NCBI GenBank assembly: GCA_029962745.1
Contig: CM057156.1
Span: 373,529 to 437,528, forward strand
DNA: 64,000 nt
Source of the DNA: Echinometra lucunter
Taxonomy: Eukaryota > Echinodermata > Echinoidea > Camarodonta > Echinometridae
Direction of reading: 5' to 3'
How positions within the stretch are numbered: the stretch's first letter is position 1; each line of letters opens with the position of its first letter. A program made the translations under genes and the position numbers. Positions 21,251 to 33,779 of this stretch are shown here, piece after piece. Under the pieces are notes generated by a model that saw nothing but the letters and a program-made list of their open reading frames with translations, made no database searches and was not told where the DNA came from.

Positions 21251-23060
21251 AGTTTTCTGTGGAAAATACATCGAAAATTTTCCTTAATTCCATTGAATGC
21301 CCCAAAATTTATAGTACATTTGAAGAATCACCGATCATTGGAATTTTAATTTGTAATCCCCTTCTAGCTTCTCATGCATACCGATCAAGAATCCAATGCG
21401 CATATTATCCATAGATAGAAGAGAGTGGGGAAAAGAGAAAACAAAAGACTTGATCGTGACCTCAACACCTGCATGCACTGGCCTTAAGTGACCCCATGTT
21501 TGTTTACTTCTATACTGGGCGCGGCCGTCTGGCTGGCTCTCTCTCTCTCTCTCTCTCTCTCCCTCTCTCCTTCTGGAGTTCAACTCGTGGCAATTGCGTA
21601 ATTTACAAGTGCTGCAAATCTTTCAACACTGGTCTTCTAAAGAGGAATTTAAAGGGGCGGATTAGCATAATATCGATATGAGTTTTTTTTTCTTTTCATG
21701 AGTGGATATAGCAGAAAATCTATGGCCTTACCGCCAAATATTTAAAGGAGTGGACTACCTTTATAAATACTAAACTTGTTCTGCTGAAGAGAGAGAAGAA
21801 CGGAAGCAAGAGTATAAAGCGGAATAAAGGATACGATATATTAATTGTTTTTTCGTGGGTGATTTTCTTGAAATTGATCGATGTGCTCATAATAATAGGA
21901 GCAGAGGAGAAAGAGACGAGTATTAGAACAAACAATTTCGTGCCCTTTGTTTTAATCCGTGCGCGCGCTAGTTCAAAGATTGGCATGGCGGAGGCTCAAG
22001 ACAAACATGAAGAATGAAAATGAAATGAAGAAATGATCATAATTATAACTAAATAAAATAAAAGTGCAGGGAATGTGAACAGAAAAAAAAAAGAAATGAA
22101 ACAATCTGAAAATGAAAGGATGTGGAACAATGAAAATTGAAAATGATTACGAAGATTGAACAGGTCTTGCGAAGTGGGGAGTGATCGTGTCGAATCAAGA
22201 CACAAAATTAGGATTATTAAACTATGGAAGGGACACATAATTATTATAAAGCTATGGAAGAGAGTCCCTCGATCTATATTGAGGAAAAGAATGAGGGTAG
22301 CGCATGTATAATTGAATCGTAGAAGCCTAACTCCTCAGCACAGAAATGAAGAGAAAGAACATTGTCGTAGACGTCCGTAGGTCATGTGGCAAACCATATA
22401 TTTATGTCAAATCTTCCATTTCTGTCTTTTTTTCTCTCTCTCACAACATAGTGTCTTATATATTCCCCCTTCGACTAATTTATTAATAATCGACGGTATT
22501 CCCACTTGTCCTAACGTAACCTCAATTTCAACCAATACAGTCACGTAAATCACTGCACCGAAAACACTCACTGCACTGCATGCACTGCATTCGTAGTTGC
22601 ACATGATTTTCGTCTGCACCGAGTCCAGACAAGACCCGACACGCTCGCAAACAAAACTCACAAAACCAAGGATTTTTACTCTGGGATTTTAATTCAGCAT
22701 CATGAAATTAAAAGGGATTTTGAAGTAATAAACAGTTTACATGAAGGTATGTCCTCTTTTTTTGGTCAGAGTTTGTCTTGTTTTGCTTTACAACAACATA
22801 TTTAATTTAGTCGAGAAATGCGATACGTGTTGGATCTATGTAGTAGACCACATAGATCTACTTATCGCATTTAGACACTCGAACAGTGAGACAGACGAAG
22901 ATTTTTTTTCTCAGTTTTATAATGAATTAGAGAAGAAAAAAAGAGTTAAGTTACACCATAAACTTCACAAGCGTCATTTTCATCAACCATCATTACCATT
23001 CCATCATCATTTCATCATCAACAGCAGCTATTTCAACCATCATCCCCGTCATCAAGCTCG
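21251..23060. other. Non-coding interior of the Tc1-like bounded interval
   Basis: Contains a (TC)n microsatellite at about 21537-21568 and purine-rich, glutamate-like low-complexity sequence near 21990-22300. I see no transposase or other gene. A small local duplication (CTATGGAAG..., near 22223 and 22252) is present. Confidence 0.35.
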
Positions 23061-24673
23061 GCGTTCCGCATGATGTGTGTACACGTAATAGGCATACACA
23101 TGTGTTGCATAGCTAGTATCGTAAGTCGGTCATTGTTGCGTCACAATGCATGCAGCGTTCATCGCGCGCGCGCTCTACTTGGCCAAACCGATGAACCGAA
23201 GGCTTTGCCGTTCACCTTGAAATCCGCGCGTGCGCGCCCGGTGCCTCACCGAACGCGAACCGATAGCAAACCGAATGCCTCCCGCGGTCTGTCGGTGAGC
23301 AGCAAAACCTCGGGGAGGAACCGCGGAAAGCTTCCGAAGCGTCTGGATACATTACCGTTCACCGAACCGATGTGCCAAAACCTTTAGACGGTAGTGTACA
23401 TGTATAACATTAATGTGGAGAGCAGGAATGATAACAAGGAAATAGTACAAAGAATTGCTTTTTTTTTAAATCATCTAGATTATTTCATTCATATATTTTG
23501 GCATGCCAAACAATCACAACTAATAAACATAACTGTGCTTTAAAATCAGGTAAGTCTTTTGTATACATGTATTTCCTGTTATCTTCATCCAAGTCTCTGC
23601 TTCCTGATGCCTTTTACTTGCATCTAAAACAATAACATTTGAATCCATATGCTAAAGCTGATCATCTGGACTCTTGCCCAAACTGTTTTTTTTTTTTTTT
23701 CAGGGCACACAATATCCATGCTGATCGTTTTATATAATTTGGGAAGTTTTCATAACAGTGAATACTCAATGGATATCTGTGCCCTTTCAATTCTAATGAT
23801 TAATATAACTGGAAAAGAGAGGAAAATTTCCAACAAGGCAAATGCCACACAAAGAATATTTTTACCAGTGATTGTAATATCAGTTTCACTCTGTAATTTG
23901 TCTGGATGGTGCACTTTACTTGAGTCTTTATGAAAAATGCAACCAAATGCCATGGTGGAAAATGTTTAAAGTCACATTCAAAGAAAATCACAAATATGGC
24001 AGATGATGTATCACTAGAAACTGGAAAGCTAACAGATAGCAATCGTATCAGTTTTACATCAACTACATATATAATTTTAAAATGATACAAATAAAACCAC
24101 CTCCCAGCATCTGTGATATAAGAGCGATTCGCAAAAAAAAATAACGATGTTTTACTGACGTCACGAACGGGTTCAACCCTGTCCAAGTAGACGACTTCCC
24201 ATACAGAATGAACATAATTGCAGTGCAATTATTTCTCAAATAATAAAGAATTTAGTGTATTTTAACGTGCTCATTTTTACACCATTCTAAAAGGGAAATG
24301 AAACCAATTCTAATAACTGAAATCTCATTTTTGTAAATATACAGGACAAGAGTTAATGAACAATCAAAGAAACCACACTTTCAAATTGAAAAGCCCGCCG
24401 AATGATTGCATGGACGGTAGTCGCTCCCTCTTGAAACGCCGAACATAGCGCATTGTGTGCAGCTGAAAATGCAATTGCGTCTATTTTGTCGATTCCTTTA
24501 TCATTGTAACGCCTCATTTTCCGTCTAAATGATACCATGCACAGGGTTTAGGGAAAAGAATAGATTAAACATTTAGACTGACACTAATGAAGTGAAAGAA
24601 ATAACTGAATAGAGGACAACAAAAGAGGCACTGAAAATGTGTGAGATGTTATGGGAATCGTCTGCTTGTGTAA

Positions 24674-25090
24674 TTAACCCATTCGTGACAGAGGTCCACA
24701 TTTTGTGGTTTGGCCTAATATCTTTTGATGCAAAGCCCTAAAAATCATACCAAATACATGAGCAGAAAGAGTAAAAAAATTCTACACAAACCGTGCCCAT
24801 TTTGGTTGCGTCAATATTCTTTGTTTGATGCTGAAAATTTTTTAAAGGAAAATAAGCATTAAAATCCTTAAATTGGCAATGTGATAGAAGGTTTAAAATC
24901 ACCGTTTTCCCCTGCAAATAGGCAACTTTTTGACTTCTCATCATAATTTCTGTCCATTTATATTCATTTCACATACATGACGTTTTATAAGAAAAATGTA
25001 GCAATAAAATAAGAATGCTGGTGTTGCCAATTTGAAGAATAAAAGCTGATCAAATTAGGCTTTAAATAATTCCTGTCACGAATGGGTTAA
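24674..25090. mobile_element. TTAA-flanked piggyBac-like MITE, copy 3
   Basis: TTAA at 24674-24677 and 25087-25090, with ends CCCATTCGTGACAG and CTGTCACGAATGGG. Same orientation as copy 1. The internal frame (24944-24738, minus) is shorter than in copy 1 because of a frameshift near the region coding FFVLSAHVFG in copy 1. Confidence 0.88.
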
Positions 25091-25801
25091 CATCCCGCCC
25101 ATGACGTCACACATCTCAGCGGTGTTTGGAGAGCTCTACAGGTGCCATGACGGGGCTGTATTTTAGCGCCTGCTATTGATAATAATAAATACTTCGAATA
25201 TTTCTAAGCGATGTACTTTGACAAACGTGTTCAATCTAAGCTTCACCTACGCAACTATGAAAATTGAGTCAGTTTTTAAATCAATGAATATCTACTTTAA
25301 TTACCAACCATAATACCGTAAACATACATGTAGCAATTTAAAGTGTACAATCACCAAACGACATTTCTCTCTGTATGTTTATGGTATCAATCATTATACT
25401 ACATGTATAAAATGTGGGCTTCAAATATCATTAAAACTATGGGCTTCAAATATCACATCAATAAAAAGAGATTGCAAGTTTACAAAACAGTCAACTACAC
25501 TGTAGTGAAGAGACTAGTGGACACAAAAGTACAGGTACGGGCACACAAGAATTAGTAATTAGACCATTCACAGAACTTAACTGCCGTTTGATTTGGTACA
25601 TACATGTATATTGTATCACAGTAAAATAATTTCCTCCCTTCTCATTTGTAATCCTCATGATTTGACCATGTCTTTTGACCCCTTGAGCACGTTTTGATTT
25701 TAGTATAACATGCCTCTTCCAGACCCCAGCATAGTACGGGCTGCTCACAAAAATCAATTATTAGACAAATAAACAGATGTGAAATTTTGTATGACACTCA
25801 C

Positions 25802-28046
25802 CTATGCTTGTAGTCAGATTGCTTGGTTTATCAGCTTTCTTGCATGATAAATTCATCTCATCTCTTCCACCTTTCACAGGATCAGAAGGCTGCAGGTCAT
25901 CTTCCCCTGGGGAACAATGTGAGTGCTTCCGTTTCGTAGACTGTCGCGGCTTGGTCACCCTGGTCTTCCTGGAGGATGATCGGCGCTTCTTGGAGGCCAC
26001 CTTCTGATCAGTCCGGATGGATTCTTGATTCTCCTTGGAAGACAGTGTTGTTGATGATTCAGAGACTCTCTTAAAAGCTGATGCTGAAGCAGCAGTCAGG
26101 ATATTGATGAGATCATTTGCTGATTTCTTTCCTTTAGATCCATACCGCCTGGCTCTGTGTATGGGTCTCTTCATCTCTGGAGGTGTTGGTCCATCACACT
26201 TTTCAAGATTGTCCAGGGATTCTTGGTCATTTTCTTCTGTAGAAGCCCCATTCAAAACTAAGTGTGCTGTTTGCAGAGGACTTTCAACTGAAGCATTGGG
26301 AGGTGGGATAACCTGGTCATTAGTCACATCATCAATATTCTTTAAACGCTTTTCTGCCTTTGATGTTTCACATTTTTTCTTCATCCTCTGGGTCTTTGTC
26401 ACAACCCTCTCTTCTTTTCCAGTTTCAGCATCAATATGCTCATTGTCTGTCACAGTTCTCTCACTTTGTTCCCTACAAGAATGTTTGTTTCTCCTCTGTC
26501 TGTTAGATTTCCTACAAACATCATGACAGTGAGATGTTGCTCCAAGTTTACAGGTTCTGGATTGATCTTCACAATTAGTTGTCTTTTCTCCTTCAAGTGC
26601 TGGTTCAGGGGCTACTGACTCTGTCTCACCAGCATCCAGGTGTGTTCCCTCGCCTGCAGCTGAAACGTCTTCCAGAGTCTGGCAAACAGACGCCTTACCT
26701 CTACATCTCTGTATTGACTCTGAATTCTTTGAGAACATAGGAGCACCAGTAAATATTTGACTACTAACTGGTTCATAATCATCGACTTCTGCATCAAAGT
26801 CAGAACTCGGGTCCAAGATATCAGTATTTTCAGATCTTCTTCTTGAATTTGATCTTCTGTCTTTCACCTGTATGGAGTGATGATCTGGGTCATCTACCAT
26901 CATTGCATCCTTGCTACATGTATTTAGGTTCTCATCACATACTGAGGATACAATTTTGTTCTGGGAGTGGTCCTCATTTCTGCCTCTTTTTCTTGGTGAA
27001 GTTCTCCTGGTAACTGACAAGTTCAATCCTTCTTTCTCTTTTTGTTCTTTGCATGTTGTCTTAGAATCTTTACTTCCTACACTTGTTGACTTCTTTGAAG
27101 GTGACCTAGGCGTCGATGTAACAAAATCTTCCAGGAAACTATTCCTTTTTCTTTTTGTTCGAAGTGAGTAAGATTTACCTACAGGACTATGTTCTACTGT
27201 CTTACAACTTTGGCATTCCACTGTTTCATTTTTGGAAACACTACTATTCCTCTCAAACTCTGATTCAGACAGTTTCTGGTGTTTTTGCTCATCAGAACTC
27301 TCAATGTTTTCATTTTCACCCGATAGATCTTCCAATTCGCAGCATTTCTCTCCATTCTCCTCACAAGTTTTGTCCAAATCATTGCCATTTGATGTTTTGC
27401 ACTCTGACAAATGCTCAGACTGCAGGACATTTGTAGGTGAAGAGCTACATGCAAAGTCCAAATTCTTCTTTTCAGCAATCCCTGGAGAACTGCAGTCCTT
27501 TCTGCTAAGGTCTCTGAAGGAACTGATCTCAGAGTCTCCCTGTGACTTCACAACTTCATTTCTGGTGAGAGACTCTGCACTTTTGCCTTCATGTCCAACA
27601 CAAATTTCATCATCACCATCATCATCGTTGTCACTATATTCATCCACCCAGTTACAACCCGAATCTCTGGTCCAGTCTAAGCTGTCATCATCAGCATGCC
27701 ATTTTGAGGCTTCAAACATTTCAGGCAAAACATTTTTCGGTGTCTCACAGCTTTCCATACCATGTTCCGGAACTGAAGACAGATCATTACCCGATTTCTT
27801 CTCACTGCTGACTAAACATGAAGCAAGAGGAAATGTTTCTTGCTTCTCATCTTGTTCAAGATTACTCCCTTCCTGCAGAAATCCATCACTGTCTCCAACA
27901 GGGAATTGGTCATCTATGGCCTTACACGACAATTTATCATCACTGTCATCATCTTTGTCGTCCTGTCGAGCCCTCAGAGGACCCTGACCCACATAGATGG
28001 GGGTATCACTATCAGAGTCAAACGCAGAAATGTCCTCATCCTCCAT
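25802..28046 (-). CDS. PWWP-domain protein, coding exon 1 (gene continues to 669 and beyond)
   Basis: Encodes the first 748 residues of a nuclear-type protein whose later exons carry a PWWP domain, a module that in known families reads histone methylation and binds DNA. The start at 28046 opens with MEDEDISAFDSDSDTPIYVG. Acidic clusters lie at about 29-38 and 136-147. Basic, NLS-like patches occur at 297-301 (TKRKR), near RRTSPRKRGR and near SKKRRSSSRKTR. Ser/Glu/Asp/Lys dominate and no folded domain is evident, so this region is probably disordered. The donor CATAG|GTGAGTGT gives phase 1, matching exon 2. Summed coding exons in the window give about 902 residues, C-terminus missing. I do not recognise a named orthologue. 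Possible relatives are PWWP-containing readers with long acidic N-termini. Confidence 0.85.
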
Positions 28047-28144
28047 GTCTACTCAATAACAAGCTTTCCCTACTGTTCCACTGTGTACATGCAGCGATGT
28101 AGCTCAGAGATAAGCTCTCCATATAATGAGGTGTGTCAGGAAGT
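28047..28144 (-). promoter_or_regulatory. 5' UTR of the PWWP gene with upstream splice acceptor
   Basis: A polypyrimidine acceptor (GTCTTATGTTTGCAG, minus strand) ends at 28145, so the exon probably starts at 28144 and carries 98 nt of leader before the ATG. An in-frame stop (TAG, in GAGTAGACATG) lies just upstream of the ATG, supporting the start choice. A non-coding first exon is expected further upstream. Confidence 0.65.
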
Positions 28145-28217
28145 CTGCAAACATAAGACGAAAAATAAACAAATACAATTAATACACATACCATAATTGC
28201 TTGAAATCTCAACTGAA

Positions 28218-29436
28218 TATACAAATAATGAATGTTTATGAGTGCAATGGACAGAATATTTCATGAGGTGAAAGATGAAATGATCCATTCAACGAGGCGC
28301 AGCCGAGTTGAATGGATCAATAATTTCATCTTTCACCAAATGAAATATTCTGTCCATTGCACGAAAGAAAACTAGATGAATCTTCGACCACGCGCGGTCG
28401 AACTTTATGCCTCCGCCATTACCAAATCAGAAATAAATGGCACTTCATGTTGATTTATTTTCATTTATACAATGACATCTTTGACCTTGACCTTTGACCT
28501 TGTGACCCCCAAATCTAATGAGAGCGTTGCCGTTTCCATATGCATACATGAGGCAAGTTTGTTGAACCGTCAAATGGTTACTGAGTTATCACAAGAACGA
28601 ACCATTTCTATGTACATAATGACCTCTATGACCTTGACATTTAACCTTGAGACCCCAAAATCTAATCAGATCATTGTCCCTCCCATATGCATAACTGTGC
28701 CAAGTTTGAGGTTGATAGGTCAAATGGTTCTTAAGTTATCGCGAGAACGAGCCATTTTTATGTGTTTTATTAGCTCTATGACCTTGACCTTTGACCTTGT
28801 GACCCCAAAATCTAATCAGATCATTGTCCCTCCCATATGCATACCTATGCCAAGTTTGAGGTTGATCTGTCAAACGGTTCTTAAGTTATCGCGAGAATGA
28901 GCCATTTTTATGTGTTTTATTACCACTATGACCTTGACGTTTGACCTTGAGACTCCAAAATCTAATCAGATCATTGTCCCTCCCATATGCATACACGAGC
29001 CAAGTTTGAAGTTGATCCGTCAAACGGTTCTTAAGTTATCGCGAGAACGAAAACGGGACGGACGGACGGATGTACGGACGGACGGACGTACGGACGGACG
29101 ACCCGAAAACATAATGCCTCCGGCAACCACCTACGGTGGGCGGAGGCATAAAAACATTCATTATTTGTTTTATATGACACCTAAACATAGATCAAATCGC
29201 AATAAATCAATAGCGCTATACGCTAGCGCGCTGTTCACTGCAAACACAATCGTTTTATACGTACGTATTGTGCCGGGCTCTCGGCGTTCGTGCAATGGAG
29301 CAAATCATATGGATCCAAGATTGCACGGTAAATGGAGCCACAATTGCACGAATGATGACGTCATAGTGCAATGGGACAAATGATCAATATCAAACAACCA
29401 ATCAAATGACAGGTATCTATTAAGGTGTTATATAAT
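28218..29436. mobile_element. Hairpin element, copy 1, split by a nested element
   Basis: Left part (28218-28372) contains a strong hairpin: GACAGAATATTTCATGAGGTG and GATCCATTCAACGAGG pair with inverse copies ending at about 28360. The right part (29156-29436) contains TGCCGGGCTCTCGGCGTTCG, a full ATGACGTCAT palindrome (29354-29363) and the end AGGTGTTATATAAT. Both parts align with 48337-48782 in inverse orientation, so this copy was one ~440 bp unit before the insertion at 28373-29150. Confidence 0.8.
28373..29150. mobile_element. Modular tandem-array element, CTCCGCC family, copy B (nested)
   Basis: Inserted in the hairpin element with the 5-bp direct repeat AAAAC (28368-28372 and 29151-29155). 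The left end has the hairpin CGACCACGCGCGGTCG then TTTATGCCTCCGCCATT. About four ~150 bp modules follow, with TGACCTTTGACCTT and TTAAGTTATCGCGAGAACG. The right side has a GGACGGACG microsatellite (about 29056-29100) and a terminal hairpin ending GGCGGAGGCATA. The empty site is preserved in the copy at 48337-48782, which proves mobility. Confidence 0.85.
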
Positions 29437-29600
29437 GGCAAATAAACAATGATTCAATGTTAAAGTGATTACACAATGGTAAATTTTTGTTTGATATATG
29501 ATCGAGTATAGAATTCTAGGAAGAATAACCATAAAAATTTGATTATTTTCTATCAAAATCAATGTATTTTGGCTAATTTTCTCATAAAAAGTCAAGAGTT
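29437..29600. other. Unassigned AT-rich sequence
   Basis: Spacer between the hairpin element and the GGTACC repeats. Nothing recognised. Confidence 0.3.
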
Positions 29601-29624
29601 GACCAAAAAATTTGAGTATGAGGT

Positions 29625-29785
29625 ATGACGTAAAAGTGGGTACCCAGCTTCGCGCATTGCAGTTGTGCTGCGCGCTAGACTGTACAATATGTACAGTACA
29701 CGTATTATTCCTTGCACGCATTTTGCTAGAAGTGTGCGACAAGGTACCCACTTTGACGTTATTTTGACGTCAAAGTGGGTACCTA
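29625..29785. repeat. Inverted GTGGGTACC repeats with a perfect hairpin
   Basis: TGACGTAAAAGTGGGTACC near 29627, then its inverse GGTACCCACTTTGACGT near 29742, then TGACGTCAAAGTGGGTACC near 29765. The last two form a hairpin with 17-bp arms and a short loop. This could be a small MITE or the edge of one. No target duplication identified. Confidence 0.55.
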
Positions 29786-31060
29786 GTTGAAACTGGGTCA
29801 CAGCTGAGGGATCAAAAATATCCTGAAATCTTACATTTGGGGGTTTCCTTGGCAACACGACTTTTTAAAAAAATTTAGGCAGATGAATTTCTGCTAATAA
29901 AATCATGCTCTTTTAAATGAACTAACATTGTTTCAGCAATGGGTACCCCCTTTAAGAAATACATGCAATAAATAATCTACATCATGTATGTCTACTGATA
30001 TGATCAAACAACATTACAAAAGGCCAGGGGCATCAATGAACTTGAAAATAAATCAAGTATGGAGTAGACTTGCATGTACATTTATTGACATTTGTTCATC
30101 TATTTTTATTTCTTGAAATTCAAGAGAGACTAGGGCAATTTTCTGACAAATAAGTTTTAAGTTTGGTGCAAGGCTAGGCATTCAAATTCTAGGAAAGAGT
30201 TCCTTTTCTACCCCCCTCCCCCCCCCCCCCCCCCCCGAACACTGAGCCCTAAACTCTAAGCCTATAAGCTAACCTAACCCTAAATAATCCCAGAATTCCA
30301 CTAATTTTATCGGCATACAAAAGAACTCTTGCGGATATCTGAAACAAGTCCATGTTTACGCTTTTAATATGTAAATGTCAAATAAAAATTCAGACAGGCT
30401 ACTGAATGATGTCTGGCTGTCTCAAAATACCCGATACATGTAAACAAAATTAAATAAAAATAACAACAGAGATCTAGGCTAATGACGACTGTTAGAGACA
30501 GAACGCTTCGGTCTAATCTAGAGTCTACACAAATACCGTCCATAGTAGGCCTACCATCTGACACGAAAGTGAAAAAAAAAGAAGGAAAAATATTCAATCA
30601 GAAATATGTAATTTTACAAGAAATATTAAGATTGTGGCATAATCTCTGACTAATTGCCAAATAAAAAGGAAAGTAAGAAGAAGAAGAAGTGATAAAATGA
30701 TCAGCTATGCAAGCAGCTTTCAGTTCTCTGCTTTGTTGAGATGACAATTGAGTGACTTAGATTCTAACCCTTCTTCCTCAACAATTTGACATCACACTAT
30801 AAATTATAGTCTAATTAAAAGACCACAGACTCATTAACACATCACAGCCGGCAACGACAGCACAACTTCCACAAGCAAGAAATTTACAATCCCCCCCCCA
30901 AAAAAAAAAAAAAAAAACACCAACAAAAAGCTAGTAAACTTCAGTAAGAACAATTTCCTCTCTTCATCCTCAGCTCAGCCGTCTCACTTTTTGAACTAAA
31001 GTCATTGAAGACAAAAGTCTGAAATTTCTCTCAGAATCAACTCTTCTCATCCACTTGGGC
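29786..31060. other. Unassigned sequence upstream of the PWWP gene
   Basis: Contains a long poly-C run (about 30207-30236), CCTAAC-type repeats near 30268-30283, a GAA run near 30675-30690 and a poly-A tract near 30898-30918. No gene seen. Part of it may be the first intron of the PWWP gene. Confidence 0.35.
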
Positions 31061-31213
31061 TAGTCCAGGGACGTCAGGGGAGTTAAAAAAAAAAAAAAAA
31101 AAAAAAAAAACACGCTAACGCTATTTCTCCCCAATGGCAACTGACAATGGGGAGTAATAGCGTTAGAGATAGCGTTTTGTTCTTTTTTTAACTCCCCTGA
31201 CGTCCCTGGACTA
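31061..31213. mobile_element. 153 bp near-perfect hairpin MITE
   Basis: Ends TAGTCCAGGGACGTCAGGGG and the inverse CCCCTGACGTCCCTGGACTA, then poly-A against poly-T, then GCTAACGCTATTTCTCCCCA against TGGGGAGTAATAGCGTTAG. The arms pair over most of their length with a ~15-base loop. Possibly TA-flanked. Confidence 0.7.
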
Positions 31214-31269
31214 ACTCGGGCCTCGGCTCAATCTCAGTAGTTTCAACAAGACAACATTCTTATTCTTAC

Positions 31270-31640
31270 TTTTATTTGCCGTATCGTAGAGAACAGCATG
31301 CCGAGGAAAGTCACGATACCGGTACTCCCTTTCTCAAAAGCAGAATATTGCTGCCCACAATAAAATCTAAGAAATCGTACAACAGCTGTGAGTGTGAGTG
31401 CAACGGAACTTCGTAGTCGAACATGCGGAGAAGGCCCGGGGCACAAGAAGACAGCGTTCGTTTACTGAGCTGAGCTGAGTCGGACGCGACGCTCGCGGTC
31501 ACACTATACATGCACTGCATGCACTGTATGTTGTGATCGTAATGCGAAATTTTTATTTCAACACGAGATCGAGGAAATGACGCCCTCGACAGGCTCGACT
31601 GCAAGCGATTGTTATGTGAAACCATCTCCCTGGTGAAACT
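31270..31640 (-). promoter_or_regulatory. CpG-rich candidate promoter and first exon of the PWWP gene
   Basis: CpG density rises sharply over about 31390-31630, for example GTCGGACGCGACGCTCGCGG, in an otherwise CpG-poor area. On the minus strand a strong donor (AAA|GTAAGAA) at 31269/31270 could splice to the acceptor at 28144. No TATA box is evident. Position, orientation and CpG content fit a broad promoter, but transcription is inferred. Confidence 0.4.
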
Positions 31641-33779
31641 AACACGAGTTCACTGAAGTGCCCTCATGATCTGTTTCGATCCAATATTTTACTTGTTTTT
31701 AAATACATACATGTTTTTTGGTCCACTTCATTATTAATCTTTATTTCATTTTATATAGTTATTTATTCATTTTGTTTTAACTTTTTGATTTTTTATTCAT
31801 TTTTTTTTTTTTTTGGGGGGGGGGGAATGGGGATTTGTTTTGAAATGCATAACCTAGAGGCCACTATACCATTATGAGCTCTTATACATGCAGAGTATGA
31901 TGCAATCCTCAAAATTAGAATAAGTAAATTGACCCTATAGTATGAGTAACACAGAACCACTCCTCAGAAATAAAAAATTTAAGCCCTCGACCCTAGCCAA
32001 CAATGTGCAAGCAAGTCCCGAGCGCGACTTCTCCGTATGATTATGTGAAACTAGTGATGTAGTTTAACAGCAAGATTGCCCTCATTATTTACTGCAACTC
32101 TGATATGCCATGGAACAAAATATTTTGTTTGTTATATACTTTTGCCCATTTTCAATTTCAAACTGCATGTAGTTCGTTCTAATCGGATCACAGACCTAAA
32201 AAGATGGACTTATTCACCATCCATTGTTAATCCCAGCCCGCGGGGGCAAGTTCCGCGTGCATTATATCATTTATGTATATGTAACCCGGTACCCCCAACA
32301 AACAACCAATAAAAAAATAAAAAATAAAAAAAACAGTGTTTACCCATTGGCTTTCACCGCCTAGGCAATGTAGATGAAATTTATGTCTCACCCCAAACAT
32401 TTAAAACATCCATACGTTAAATGGAGGATATGATTGTTAAATTGGGAGCGTACAGTGAAAAGGGTATCAAAATTGTAGTCAGGAAAAAAGGGTATACTTT
32501 TACAACAGTTTAGGTGCTTGTACTTGATTTAGGGTAGGGAAAACATGAAAAAAATATTTGTTTAAGGTATTCTGAGATGGAAGGATAATTACATGTTTAG
32601 GATCCATTTTGAAAGTCCATGTACGAGCGGCATGGTGTCCGCCTTGTATATGACAGTGCCCCCCCCCCCCCCCCCCGATGACGCATTTGTGTCGGACCTC
32701 CTTGATTCATTACTGCAAGTTTCAAAGTTCTATATTTTATTGATTTAAATCTGTACATATTGGATTATTCTTATTTTTCACAGAATGCAACAACAATTTT
32801 ACAAAATATAACAGAAACTGCACGAGTCAAGAAGATCAAAGTCTTTATTTGGGATATGAGCCCATGATTCTTATCATGTTTTATATTGCTAATCTGAAAG
32901 CATGCATCGCAATAAAATCTGACTGGGTAGTATCTGTCTCTAGGGGAGGCCCTGCGGGGGGGGGGCAGGGGGCGAATGCCACCCCCATGATTTTTCAAGT
33001 AATAAAAAAGGGGGAAAGAGGAGGAAGAAGAAAGAACAGGGTGGGAAAAGAGAGGCCTGGGGCTTGCAACCAAATACCCCTATTTGTTCATTTAAAACGG
33101 CAATAAATTCACCTGTGGGTCATCTTACCCCTATCAAAATACCCCGGCGCCGCCCCTGTCTGTCTCCATTATAACCTTCACACAAACAATGGAACTAAAA
33201 CTTATCAGATCACCGACACTGTCAGTAGGATGCAGGGTGTCAAAGAAGGGCGGGGCTCAAAATACAATATCCATATCTATATGCGCCGGAAGTGGGGGGG
33301 GGGGGGCAGAGTGGGCAGTTGCCCCTAAATCATACCAGGGAGGCAAAATCGATTCCCCCCTCCCCTCATATTTGGGCAGTGCGAATATAAAATTTCTGTA
33401 CATTTTCGCCACCAAAATTGCACCAAAACAAAAAACAAAAAACAAAACACCGCCCGCTTCGCTCGGCGTATAAGTTGTGAAAATAAAGAGTTGCTTTTCG
33501 GGTAAAAAGCGTCGGCCACGTCGCGAAAATGGGTGCCATTCATAACCCTTTCATCTGTTCATTGCCAGTGCCCGGTCTCTAACACCACCATGCTACCAGC
33601 GGTGAACAAATAATCCTGTTTCATAATGATGAGAGATGATGGGGAAAGAATTGATAACCGTGATCGAATAAAGCAAAGTTGCATTTTTATTTTCTTAGTG
33701 AAAACTTCTAAACCTTGCAATTTTGAAATATAAAGAAATGTGTATGAAAGGTGGAGAAATTCCAGTGTTGTCACTCTAT
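31641..33779. other. Unassigned sequence with homopolymer runs
   Basis: Includes poly-T/poly-G near 31801-31826, a poly-C run at about 32659-32676 and G-rich stretches near 32956-32966 and 33294-33307. No gene or bounded repeat supported. Confidence 0.35.

Larger units (their letters stand above)
11485..23396. mobile_element. 11.9 kb interval bounded by Tc1-like terminal inverted repeats
   Basis: Left end after TA (11483-11484) begins CACTACCGCCTAAAGG and continues TTTTGGCA. The right end before TA (23397-23398) is its inverse with one mismatch in 24 (ending CCTTTAGACGGTAGTG). Sub-terminal regions on both sides are GC-rich and share GGTTCCTCCCCGA in inverted orientation. TA targets and CACTACCG ends with AAAGGTTTTGG fit Tc1/mariner-type termini, but 11.9 kb is far beyond the ~1-2 kb usual for them. 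Without the nested LINE it is about 5.6 kb. I see no transposase frame inside. Confidence 0.55.

Noticed and set aside
28472..29383. Two long plus-strand frames with repeated MTLTFDLVTPKSNQIIV-like segments
   Set aside because: These are the tandem modules of the nested element read in one frame. Module length near a multiple of three keeps the frame open; copy A at 2641 is broken in the same frame.
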